Source of the DNA: Globomyces pollinis-pini
Lineage: Eukaryota > Chytridiomycota > Chytridiomycetes > Rhizophydiales > Globomycetaceae
Assembly: GCA_025399215.1 (NCBI GenBank)
Contig: MU621180.1
Coordinates: forward strand, 1-60,334
DNA length: 60,334 nt
Reading direction: 5' to 3'
The position numbers were made by a program, and so were the translations under genes. This document shows, piece after piece, positions 27,957-37,344 of this stretch. Under the pieces are notes generated by a model, which did no database searches, had not been told where the DNA came from, and was given only the letters and a program-made list of their open reading frames with translations. Position 1 is the first letter of the stretch. Each line of letters starts with the position of its first letter.

Positions 27957-28660
27957 ATGAGCGAGGGAATTGATAAAATTGAACAAGAAATTGATATACA
28001 TACTGAGCATCTCGAAAGACCAGATTTACTAGAAAAGCTTACATACTTTGTTTCTCAATATGCATTTGTCAGATTGACCTCTCCAGCTGCTTCTGGAAAA
28101 AGCGCATTATTGGCGTTGTATGAACACAGTCTCAAAAAAACAAAAGTTGTATGGATCTCTTGTTTAGGCCCTAAAAGTTGTAAACAACTTCTACTTGAAG
28201 AAGGAATTAATTTTGACAACGAAACTATCACTGATAAATTTGGAAAGAAAAAAACTATTGTAATTCTTGATGATGCTCAAGCCAAATACGAAGACTTCTC
28301 ATTCTGGGAATCATTAATCAAATGGTCTCACACTTGGTTGCCTTCATACATTCGATTTATCATATCGGCAACTCATCGTCCTATTCCAATTTGTCAAAAG
28401 AATCATGATGGATGAACTCCCTAGTTCTGAACAGTTTTGAAAATTTTGAAAATGAACAAGACAATAATTCCTACGATTTCCTTAAGGACGCTGGAATATT
28501 GGTAGAATATGGTGGATTTTCTTCTCAGTTGGCAAAACGATATTATTTCAAGTGGTTATTTCCTGATCGTGCGGCAACCGCTCCATCAACTCTCACGGAA
28601 CTTATCGGCAATGTTGTTTTGTTTCCAGTATGTCTGCTACAATGTTCTATCACTTGCTAA
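27957..28660 (+). pseudogene. Crinkler-type effector NTPase domain, internally deleted
   Basis: The first frame (27957-28415) starts MSEGIDKIEQEID. It has a P-loop-like SPAASGKSALL and an acidic Walker B strand IVILDDAQAKYED, followed by FIISATHRP. This is the arrangement of the P-loop ATPase module of Crinkler (CR) proteins known from oomycetes, Rozella and chytrids. It stops at a TGA. A second frame (28412-28660) carries the downstream signature GILVEYGGFSSQLAKRYYFKW. In full-length relatives these parts are separated by roughly a hundred residues or more (from memory), so an internal deletion plus frame breaks is likely. A further break follows NVV near 28618. No ubiquitin-like header and no nuclease tail are visible. 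Decayed effector-family copy is the best reading. Confidence 0.7.
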
Positions 28661-28732
28661 AAATCCAATACTTCTAATCGAAGGATAAATTCTTTCCAAA
28701 GACTTTCAATCATCGTTTTTATTTTCAAATCT

Positions 28733-29631
28733 ATGGTGAATCATGTTCCAAAATACCAGTATCAAATAACGTTTCATTATTAATGAGATTGTTTAAGATG
28801 GATTCTCCATATTCATGAATAGCACTGTGCAGAGTATCCTTAAATAACTTGTATGCCACCTGTGCTTTGGTTACTTGTGCTCTCTACAGTCAGACATATG
28901 TCAAAATACAAGCAGTCGTTCTATATCTTCAATTTCCACTAACAGCTTCCGATATAATTGTAATTCATCCTGATTTTGCTTTGAAATGACTGGATTTAAC
29001 GTAGGAACAATAGATTCTTGTATTTTTTTGGCCTTCAGTTGGTGATTGGCAAGATTCTTTATAGTTGATCAAGATTCAGATGACAATTTATTCCAGTTAT
29101 TGATAGTCTCATTGACCTTCGATATCTGAGCATTGACACTGCGTTCAGTTGAAGAAAAACACATAAATGGTCAAAGAAAGCTACGTTTTAACACTAGCAA
29201 GCAGTGCAGACAAATATCCATTCATTTAGAGCAGTTGATATAAAATCAATTCATTTTAGACCATTAAGGAGAGTATTTTTAGATCATGATTCATTATTAA
29301 TAATTCTTTGTTGATCAACTCCAAAAACAATTCTAAAACTGCATACTTGATTACTTGTATTCCATGAACTAAATCATGCTCTGTCAAATAAATCAGTAGT
29401 ATCCATCCATCTTCAAGTTTTTCAAATATCTTGTTTAAATAGTAATTGTCGTATTCTTTGGTATACTTGATCACTTTGTTCTTGCATATCCTTAATAAAC
29501 TCTGATCGATGGCGAACGTGACTGGTTTCTTGTATGATAGTACCTACTAGTATTTCAGTGTCTGTCAACGGAATGTCATCCACTTCAAAAGTTAACCCAA
29601 CTTTTAATGCAATATTAATTGGAAGGTCCAT
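28733..29631 (-). CDS. unresolved hypothetical gene, possibly decayed
   Basis: An ATG at 29631 opens MDLPINIALKVGLTFEVDD and runs to EFIKDMQEQSDQ. A 37-nt GT-AG intron would then join IFEKLEDGWILLIYLTEHD in frame. Downstream, open segments such as SVNAQISKVNETINNWNKL, HQLKAKKIQESIVPTLNP and TKAQVAYKLFKDTLHS look like coiled coil or helical protein. I could not join them without stops, and one in-frame TGA lies after NKLSSES. Either some introns are longer than usual here or the gene is a pseudogene. Family not recognised. Confidence 0.35.
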
Positions 29632-29732
29632 ATTATTGCTTTTATTGGCGATTAAGAGGGTGAACTAAGTAAAGTCGCAAAGTCGTAGTCACACAAAATG
29701 CAAAGTCACAAAGTCGCAAATTCTTTATAAAA

Positions 29733-29903
29733 ATGAGCAAATTCTTTACTAAAATGAACAAATCTCAATGTCCACACTGTAGGAAAGAATTCAGTCGTTC
29801 CAAGGATGTCCCTCGGCATATCAAAACCGAGCAAATAAAGGAGCAAGACAAACCAGAAAATCAGCAGCCTCAACTATTCTCATACTCTGGCTACTATTCG
29901 TAG
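29733..29903 (+). pseudogene. C2H2 zinc-finger fragment within a fold-back repeat
   Basis: A 56-codon frame starting MSKFFTKMNKSQ encodes CPHCRKEFSRSKDVPRHIKTE. It has the two cysteines and first histidine of a C2H2 finger, but Gln stands where the second histidine belongs. The sequence from 29788 is copied in inverted orientation downstream, so the transcript would form a hairpin. Too short and mutated to be a normal zinc-finger gene; probably a fragment of a gene elsewhere. Confidence 0.5.
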
Positions 29904-30005
29904 ACCTGGAGGGCAGAGCATGAGGCTGCTGATTTTCTGGTTTGTCTTGCTCCTTTATATACTCGGTTTTGATATGGCGAGGGATATCCTTGGAACGACT
30001 GAATT
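29788..30005. repeat. 85-bp inverted repeat (fold-back) around a 48-bp loop
   Basis: Arm 1 is 29788-29872 and arm 2 is 29921-30005. By hand alignment they differ at 4 of 85 positions. The arms encode a zinc-finger segment on opposite strands, tail to tail. Confidence 0.95.
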
Positions 30006-30260
30006 TACGTGAGTTTGAATGAAATTTCTATGGTGCTATTTACACACTACCAAAATGTATAATTGTTTTTCCATGGTCCTTAGCAGGCTTTGTACCAATC
30101 CACATTTTATTGATCAATGTAGGTTTGATCTATACTGGTAAAACCTATCAAATTGCAGTCGGACTTTAAACCCCATTATTTTTTTCGGCAATTGTACGAT
30201 CCATAATCGGACTATGCTCATTATCAAGTGTACTTTGACAACCGATATTATTTATGTTTA

Positions 30261-31052
30261 TTAGGCAAACAGAATTACAACTAAAATTCTAACAATCCAC
30301 ATCTGGAATGTAGATGTAGAGCTATTGGTCTTTATCTTTGAATCCGATATTTTCACTGCCAGTGTATGTCTAATTAGTTTAGCTATCCCAAAAAACATGA
30401 TTTCATTTCCTTTGGGTGTGAAATGAACTCCATCAATATAAACTTGATCAGCAATTGATTGGTTATAATTTCCATGAGGTCCCATTAACAGCTGCCAAGT
30501 GTCCAAAACTGGTATATGCAGCTCCATTGCTATTTGTAGACATGCATCTCGGTATCGTTTTGTATTTTCCAGTGTTCTAATTTTATCTACATGTTCATCT
30601 ATGGGTGGAGGTGTTATGAGAATAACTTTGGTAAATGACAACGTTATATTAACCATTTGTTTAATATTGTTTATGTATGTTGAAATTGGAACTGCTCTGA
30701 TAGGGTCCATGGTAGGTAACAATGCATCATTAGTACCTAGGAAAATGATTGTCAACAACAATTGGCTATTTGAATCTGTACATTAACCTCCAATTTAACA
30801 AACCATTTTCATAATTAATTAATAATGGTTTCAGTAAACCTAAACTCCATTCGGTAGAATAACCACTTCTCCCTTCATTGATAAATTTAACATCTTCTTG
30901 ATATAATTGTTGTAACTTTGTACCCCAACCATCAGGATAAAAACTGTTCTAACCTTTAATGGAAATGAAATTACATCTGTCAATGAATCACCAAATAAGA
31001 TGATGATTTGGCATGCTACACAATATGACAATAATAATAATCTTGGAATCAT
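30261..31052 (-). CDS. GDSL/SGNH esterase, isoamyl acetate hydrolase (IAH1)-like, copy A
   Basis: About 245 residues. The signal peptide (MIPRLLLLSYCVACQ) leads into ILFGDSLTD, the SGNH block I serine motif. An intron follows directly after the Asp, then FYPDGWGTKL. Further blocks are the Gly motif (INEGRSGYST), block III GTNDA (Asn), and block V DGVHFTPKGN (Asp and His of the triad). The C-terminus carries a hydrophobic anchor (MWIVRILVVILFA). Two short introns (about 26-28 nt) are needed. The family hydrolyses short-chain esters; secretion plus a C-terminal anchor suggests a surface enzyme. An inverted paralogue lies at 33470-34354. Confidence 0.85.
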
Positions 31053-31417
31053 GGTAGTTCAAAATATATTTTTTTGGTTTGTACTTTTTATGGAATAACA
31101 GAAGGGGAAAGTATGGCAACTCGAGTCCTTACCGTTTTAAAACAAACACAAGAAAAAAAAAACGGAACACTTTCACCAATGAATTCTGGAATTGAATTGT
31201 AGTACCTTCACGATAAATTGACCTCTGAATAAAAACAATCAGTTTAATGATTCTCTTCAATAAACTGACTGTTCCTTAATTACATAACATTTTTTAGTCA
31301 TAAAGATTCTCATTTCATGAATTGTTTTACCAAATTTACCCCAAAATCCTTCTTTATTCACCAATTTTTAAATTGGATATATATATGTTTGAAAAGAAAC
31401 AAAAAGTACTGAAAATT

Positions 31418-31562
31418 TCGAATCTACCATCAAACACCAGTATCATAGGAAAACACTAATCTATTTCAACAGTAACAAATCCAAGTTGAAATCCAAGTTG
31501 TACCAATAAAACATGATGGCATTTTATTAACTAATCAATACATTCGAACTTGCAAAGTTTTT
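31418..31562. repeat. dispersed direct repeat, copy B (about 145 bp)
   Basis: Second copy of the 27789-27932 repeat, same orientation. It ends 34 bp beyond the stop of the Trp-rich repeat gene. The sequence between 31053 and 31417 holds no gene that I can see. Confidence 0.9.
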
Positions 31563-31596
31563 CACAAATTCGAATTTAAATGATTTTTTATTGAAT

Positions 31597-32896
31597 TCAA
31601 AAATTACCTAAGTTTTTAGAAATTTGATATTGATCCCATTTCCAATTCGGATACTTTTCAACAATTTCTAAAGTCACCCATTCTTTTTTAGAAATGTCAT
31701 ACCAATCCCACTTCCAATTCGGATATTTTTCAACAACTTCTAAAGTCACCCATTCTTTTTTAGAAATTTCATACCAATCCCATTTCCAATTTCTATATTT
31801 TTTGACAACTTCTAAAGTTACCCAACTTCTCGAAGATATTAATTTTATTTTCCATTTCCAAGTAGGATATTTTTCTAAAACTTCCAACGTTGCCCAATTT
31901 TTCATAGAAATTATTTTCCAGTTCCATTTCCAATCAGGATATTTTTCAACAACTTCTAATGTTACCCAATTTTTTGAAGAAATTACATTCCAACCAAAAC
32001 CCCAATTTTTATCAGAATNNNNNNNNNNNNNNNNNNNNNNNNNNNNNNNNNNNNNNNNNNNNNNNNNNNNNNNNNNNNNNNNNNNNNNNNNNNNNNNNNN
32101 NNNNNNNNNNNNNNNNNNNNNNNNNNNNNNNNNNNNNNNNNNNNNNNNNNNNNNNNNNNNNNNNNNNNNNNNNNNNNNNNNNNNNNNNNNNNNNNNNNNN
32201 NNNNNNNNNNNNNNNNNNNNNNNNNNNNNNNNNNNNNNNNNNNNNNNNNNNNNNNNNNNNNNNNNNNNNNNNNNNNNNNNNNNNNNNNNNNNNNNNNNNN
32301 NNNNNNNNNNNNNNNNNNNNNNNNNCAGAAATTATAAACCAACACCATTTCAAATCAGGATATCTTTCAACAATTTCTAAAGTTACCCATTCTTTTAGAG
32401 AAATGAATATCCCATCCCATTTCCAATTCGGATATTTTTCAAAAAGTTCTAAATTCACCCAATTTTTCTGAGAAATTTGATAATGATTCCATTTCCAATC
32501 TGGATATGTTTCAATAATTTCTAAAGTTACCCATTCTTTTGAAGAAATTTCGTACCAATCCCAATTCCAATCTGAATAATTTTCAACAATTTCTAAAGTA
32601 ACCCATTCTTTTGAAGAAATAACAGACCAATTCCAATTCCAATTTAAATATTTTTCCACCACTTCCAAAGTCACCCATTCTTTTTTAGAAATCTCAAACC
32701 AATTCCAATTCCAATTTTCATGTTTTTGTACTACATCTAAAGTAACCCAATCCTTTGAAGAAACTGTTACCCAATCCCATGTCCAATCAGGATATTTTTC
32801 AACGATTTCTAAAGTGATCCAATTATTTCTTGATGATTTATAATAATTTTCTTCTAACATTAATTTTTTAATTTCATTTGGTATGAATGATCTCAT
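31597..32896 (-). CDS. Trp-rich 24-residue tandem-repeat protein (interrupted by a gap)
   Basis: Starts MRSFIPNEIKKLMLEENYY and then consists almost wholly of a 24-residue (72-bp) repeat with consensus WVTLEIVEKYPDWKWDWYEIS. About seven complete units precede the gap at 32019-32325 and about five follow, ending ISKNLGNF and TGA. Frames on the two sides of the gap are not in register as written, as expected if the gap size is an estimate. No signal peptide or catalytic motif. A similar layout (I/V-T-x-E-x-V-x-x-x-P, then W-x-W, then L/I-S) is known to me from large repeat proteins of mimivirus-like giant viruses and relatives, so transfer from such a virus is a reasonable hypothesis. Function unknown; probably a solenoid binding scaffold. 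Confidence 0.75.
32019..32325. other. assembly gap of 307 N inside the repeat gene
   Basis: A run of N from 32019 to 32325. If the size is right it would hide about four 72-bp units; repeats are the likely cause of the break. Confidence 0.99.
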
Positions 32897-32974
32897 AAAA
32901 AATTGAAAACATTGAATTTGTAATTTTTTTGAGTAGTGGCTGAGAAATTGGATCCTTTGTAATAATGAGTAATA

Positions 32975-33195
32975 ACTTTGGTAAACCCTATTCGTTTAAT
33001 GTTGTTTATGTATGTTGGAATGTTTAATATTGTTTATGTATTTTTGAATTGGAACTGCTCTGATAGGGTACTTGAGGTTAACAATACATCATTAGTACCT
33101 AGGAAAATGATTGTCAACAACAATTAACCCTAAAATTTGACAAACCATTTTGATAATTAAACAAGGTAGTACATTCACGATAAGTTGACTGCTAT
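32975..33195 (-). pseudogene. decayed fragment of the IAH1-like esterase gene
   Basis: Blocks such as TTGGAACTGCTCTGATAGGG and AGTACCTAGGAAAATGATTG are shared with 30660-30830 of esterase copy A. They include the segment encoding the GTNDA motif, but carry indels and a duplicated TGTTTATGTAT stretch. Downstream, GTAGTACATTCACGATAA resembles sequence near 31200, upstream of copy A. So this is a third, non-coding partial copy. Confidence 0.75.
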
Positions 33196-33329
33196 CCACA
33201 TCCTATGTGTTTTTTTGTGAAGCAAGATGTCATTTACACCATTTCATTCAGTTATTGATGTGTTGTGAATGAAAAAAAAGTCCTGCAGCAATAATCATTT
33301 GATATACGAAAAGTTGGCAACATGATTAT

Positions 33330-33412
33330 CCCGTCTTAGCTCAGTTGGAAGAGCATAAGACTGTAATGTGATTGACATCTTAGGGTCCTCGGTTCGATCC
33401 CGAGAGACGGGA
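33330..33412 (+). tRNA. tRNA-Tyr (GTA) with a 10-nt intron
   Basis: The acceptor stem CCCGTCT (33330-33336) pairs with AGACGGG (33405-33411), with discriminator A. The D arm GCTC...GAGC, the anticodon stem TAAGA/TCTTA and the T arm CTCGG-TTCGATC-CCGAG are all intact. Anticodon GTA is at 33363-33365. The intron (TGTGATTGAC, 33367-33376) sits one base 3' of the anticodon, the usual place in eukaryotic tRNA-Tyr. Internal A and B boxes are present and a T7 terminator follows at 33413-33419. Confidence 0.97.
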
Positions 33413-33419
33413 TTTTTTT
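33413..33419 (+). terminator. RNA polymerase III T-run terminator
   Basis: Seven Ts directly after the tRNA-Tyr discriminator base, with a second T run following one base later. Confidence 0.85.
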
Positions 33420-33469
33420 ATTTTTTTCCAAGATCTATTTTGACTCTAATCGCGTTTGTTTTTTCACAA

Positions 33470-34354
33470 ATGTCATTCAAGGGTCAATTATTGTTTATTT
33501 CCTTACTAGCTATTCGCGTGTATTGTCAAACAATTATTTTGTTTGGTGATTCATTAACAGAGGTATTTTGGATTTTGTTATTAATATTAGCATGGTTTTT
33601 ATCCTGCTGGATGGGGAACGAAACTGCAAAAATTATATGAAGGTGAAATAGAATTTATAAATCAGGGACGTGGGGGTTATACTACAGAATGGAGTTTACC
33701 ATTACTTGGACCAGCTTTGGATCAGTATTCCAAAGGTAGAGAGACCTTTAGATTAAAACTATAGATCCAAACAATCCATTATTATTGACCACTATTTTTC
33801 TTGGAACAAATGATGCAACACTTCCAAATAGTGGTTGGGATAGAACAGTTCCAATTCCAAAGTATATTGATAATTTGAAACAAATGATTGATATGGTATT
33901 GAAATATACCAAAGTGATCTTGATCACACCACCACCGGGTGATGAAAATAAGGATGGTGCTAGAACGTTAGCAAATACGAAATTATATCGAGATGCATGT
34001 TTACAAATCGCAATAGATTTTAACATACCAGTATTAGATACTTGGCCATTGATTATGAAACCAGATGGTATATATAATCAAACTATTGCTGATCAAGTCT
34101 ACATTGATGGAGTGCATTTCACACCCATTGGAAATGATATCATACTCTTTGGGATCGCCAAGTTAATTCGTAAAGTACTATCAACAAGAGAACGAGTTTG
34201 GATATATCCAGGTCCTAATCTTATCCTGACTCTTGTTGGAATACTGTTCATCTTACTCTTTCTGTACAAGTCTTACCATCTACGTTTATTTACTTATTTA
34301 AGTAGACGTATCGCAACAACTGCAGATGACACTACACCATTAGTGACACAGTAA
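33470..34354 (+). CDS. GDSL/SGNH esterase, IAH1-like, copy B
   Basis: Paralogue of 30261-31052 in the opposite orientation. Signal peptide MSFKGQLLFISLLAIRVYCQ, then ILFGDSLTE, an intron, FYPAGWGTKL, INQGRGGYTT, GTNDA, and DGVHFTPIGN. All SGNH catalytic blocks (Ser, Gly, Asn, Asp/His) are present. A C-terminal transmembrane helix (LILTLVGILFILLFLY) is followed by a basic cytosolic tail, longer than in copy A, ending DDTTPLVTQ. Introns lie in the same places as in copy A (after the GDSLT motif and before the GTND exon). It starts 57 bp past the tRNA-Tyr. Product: probable membrane-anchored short-chain ester hydrolase. Confidence 0.87.
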
Positions 34355-34405
34355 ATATAAATCTTAACTAAATATATTAAATTAAAAACCATTAAAAAGA
34401 TTGAA

Positions 34406-36528
34406 TTAGAATTTTCGATACCAGAAATTTTTTAATACATCATTGGGAGTGGAAGAATCAATGATATGATGATCTTTATCCAACACGGTCCAAGATATGG
34501 GACGTTTCTGATTATACCAGTCACCAATTTTCATGATAATGCTCATATAGCATAGTTGTAATTGTGGGAACGTTTGGACAATTTGGGATCGCTGAGAACG
34601 GTAATGATTGATATTGATGGCTACTAGATCATCTACAGGTAACTGATTCCATTCTTCAGTTAGTTTGTCAGACAACTCAACTGATTTTAAATTGAATCGA
34701 TTTGATAATTGATGTAATACAGTATCAATTGCACAAAAAGTTCCTGTTCTACCTACTCCTGCTGAACAGTGAATAACCATTGGACCTGGCTGAAATGGTT
34801 CTCGATTAGAGGTTAAAATAACGGTATCATCTGCTGATTGAATATTGATTTCATTGACTAAATCAATCAATGATAGTAGTGATCGAATATCACAAGAATC
34901 GTGATCAGGCCATGCAAGGTACTGGACCATTCGAACTCTTCGTATTTCTGGTGATAATGGAGCATCTTGATCTTGAATCAACATGTCTCGTTTAATGACT
35001 AATTCTCGTACTATTGTCGTTCCATTCATCAACGTCACATCCTCTACAAAAGTAATTTTGAAACAAATTGAATTATTGGCTGTCACTTTATGATATCTTC
35101 TACTTTGTCCTATAAATTCAGGCCAATATCTATGACATTTTGTTCGACCACTTTCTTCTTCCTTTGTCAACATCACAATCATTGAACTATTTTGTTCCCA
35201 TACCATTTGCCAAAAATCACCAAACGATTCTGGTAACGGCCCCTGAGTGGCAATATACCGTTTTTGTTGATCTAAAGAGGTCAACATGGATGCATTGATA
35301 TAATCTGATCCATCGCTAATCAAATTGATACGATTATAATCAAATGGAACAATATCACGATATCGATTCAACCCAATTGAGGAGGGCAAGTATGCAACGG
35401 AAATAGGATATTTTAGACTATCGACTCTTTTTTTATCTAATTGTTGTAGTGTTTGAAAAATAGTTTTCAAATTCTTTTTCAATTGGAGTAAACTTCCACT
35501 TTGAATAGTATTTGCACACCATATGGGTAAATAGTTGATGTTATGGAGTTGTATGCACAAGTCTACAATCCCAGAGACTTGCTGGGTTGAATTTGCGGAT
35601 AACGGGGATATATCTGGAGAATGTTTGGCAGCTATTTGGGTAATAATTTGAGTATTAAGTCTTGGAGGCTTAAGTCTCGGTAAACTTTTGGTAACATGTG
35701 CAGTATGCGTGGTTGAATCTGAAGAATCTTGATTTGATAGAAAACTAGAAGATACACCAGAAACACTGTGAGATCGTCTTTCTGCTAACGTTATTTTCTT
35801 TTTCCTAAAATAAATAAGGCACATTTCAGTTACCTTGATGATGGTATAGGTTCGCCAAGATTTTGCATGATCGCTGTCATGGGGTTTGGCGATGATAGTG
35901 GGGATGTTGGGGAATCTGTTTTGGGAGACAAGGAAGTAACAGAATCTGGAGATTCAATATTATCATTAGTAGTTAATCTTGTGTTGTGTTCGTTGGACAA
36001 GTTGAAAGGAGAGGATACTGTCAATTGATTTGGAGAGGTTGATTGTACAGATATATTGGATTGTGAAGGGGATATCAGTGTTGTATTGGATGTTGATGAT
36101 AAGTCTACTGCTGTTGCAGGAGACGAATTGAGTGTTTCTATAAGTGGTCTAACAAAAGGTTGTTCAGATATGGACTTTTCTAGCTGATTCACAGCAACAT
36201 CACTATCACCTTGCTTATTATCACCCGTAGAAATGCTTAGTATTGACGCAGTTTTAGTTATAACTGGAAGTATTGATATTTCCTGCTTCAAGGGTGATAA
36301 TGCAATGCTGGTTTTACAAGCCGATAGTACTGGAGAATCGATAGTATCATTCAAGTCTTTGCGAATATATATAGGAGTAGGAAGATTTTGAGTGTCTGCA
36401 TTAGAGCTGCTATCAGTGTAATTGTAATGAGACTGATTCATTTGCAATGTCTGATTAATAGAGTAATGTGGTAGTAACTGATTTGGATTTTCCTGCTGAA
36501 GATGATCAGTTGAAACTTGATTTCCCAT
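34406..36528 (-). CDS. non-receptor protein tyrosine phosphatase
   Basis: 697 residues in two exons (29-nt intron 35805-35833). The start at 36528 gives MGNQVST, a good N-myristoylation signal (Gly2, Ser6), so membrane targeting is likely. Residues 10-300 are Ser/Thr/Pro-rich and disordered-looking, with many SP sites. The classical PTP domain follows: NRYRDIVPFDYNR, DYINAS, RYIATQGPLPESFGDFW, VRMVQYLAWPDH (WPD loop Asp), the P-loop VIHCSAGVGRTG with the nucleophilic Cys, and a Q-loop region RSQIVQTFPQLQLCY. All key residues are present, so an active enzyme is expected. Substrates unknown; fungal relatives (Ptp1/Pyp types) act on MAP kinases or other phosphotyrosine proteins. Confidence 0.93.
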
Positions 36529-37344
36529 TGAATACTCGGTTTGTTATATATGGAATTGATTGGATGGTTGAAAAAGCACCGTAACTAACTGGAAGTGACC
36601 CGCAAGTTTCATGATGATGATTGTATGATGAATGGTGACTGGATGGTGTGTGAGGTGACCAGATCCAATACAAATTGATACAATTTATCACCAACTTTCT
36701 TTCATACACTGATGTACGGTGGATCAGTATTGCAACTATTGGTTTTGCGCGAAATGTCAATTGAACTGAAGTAAAACCGACCGTTTCAGTCGGTTTCATG
36801 GTGACTGGGTTTCCTGAATAGATCCTGATTCACTAAAAGTTTGCCTGGCCAGGCAGAGCTATGATCCACTAAAATACTCAATACTCACCAAATTGATGGA
36901 CATGTAGTATTTGCCCGTTCGTGGGCCCAAAGACAGTTTTACTGATAGTATAAAATAATTCATCCTCTTTAGACGCATGACATTTAATTTAACCCTGAAA
37001 TGCGGTGTGAAGCGTGTCTTCAACTTAGTAGTCTCTAGTATATATATCACTTTATCATTTCTAATAAATTACAAGTATCACCTGTAAATGACAATCCCAC
37101 ATGTTCGATTAAACAGTTATGTCACTTATTCTATACAATCTTGGCGTGCTCTACTAGAATATATTTAAGAAAGCTTATTGTATAAATATTTGTAGATCTG
37201 TTACGTTAGTGATTGTATTGTTTATTATTTTGATGTCCATTTCAAGATTGTAAAAAGGAAAAGATTGAATTGTTTAATTTATCAATCCATCCCCAAAACG
37301 ACCCAATACGAACACCAAAAGACCACCATATATTAACACTATAA
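36529..37344. other. divergent intergenic region with GC-rich palindromes
   Basis: About 815 bp between the divergent PTP and RNF220-like genes. It contains the 8-bp-arm hairpin at 36774-36796 and the 14-bp palindrome at 36842-36855, both unusually GC-rich for the surroundings. No coding frame is convincing. Confidence 0.6.
36842..36855. promoter_or_regulatory. 14-bp perfect palindrome (TGCCTGGCCAGGCA)
   Basis: Perfect dyad in AT-rich intergenic DNA, 314 bp upstream of the PTP start. It could be a dimeric transcription-factor site; this is inference from symmetry alone. Confidence 0.35.

Noticed and set aside
31597..32896. Regular 72-bp periodic DNA resembling a CRISPR or satellite array
   Set aside because: The repeats keep one open frame on each side of the gap with conserved protein consensus and no spacers, so it is a coding repeat.
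34406..36528. Pseudogene status for the tyrosine phosphatase
   Set aside because: The frame is intact after one 29-nt intron and all catalytic motifs are present.
36506..36799. 97-codon frame MKPTETVGF upstream of the PTP gene
   Set aside because: It overlaps the PTP start in another frame, has low-complexity His/Ser content and no family resemblance.
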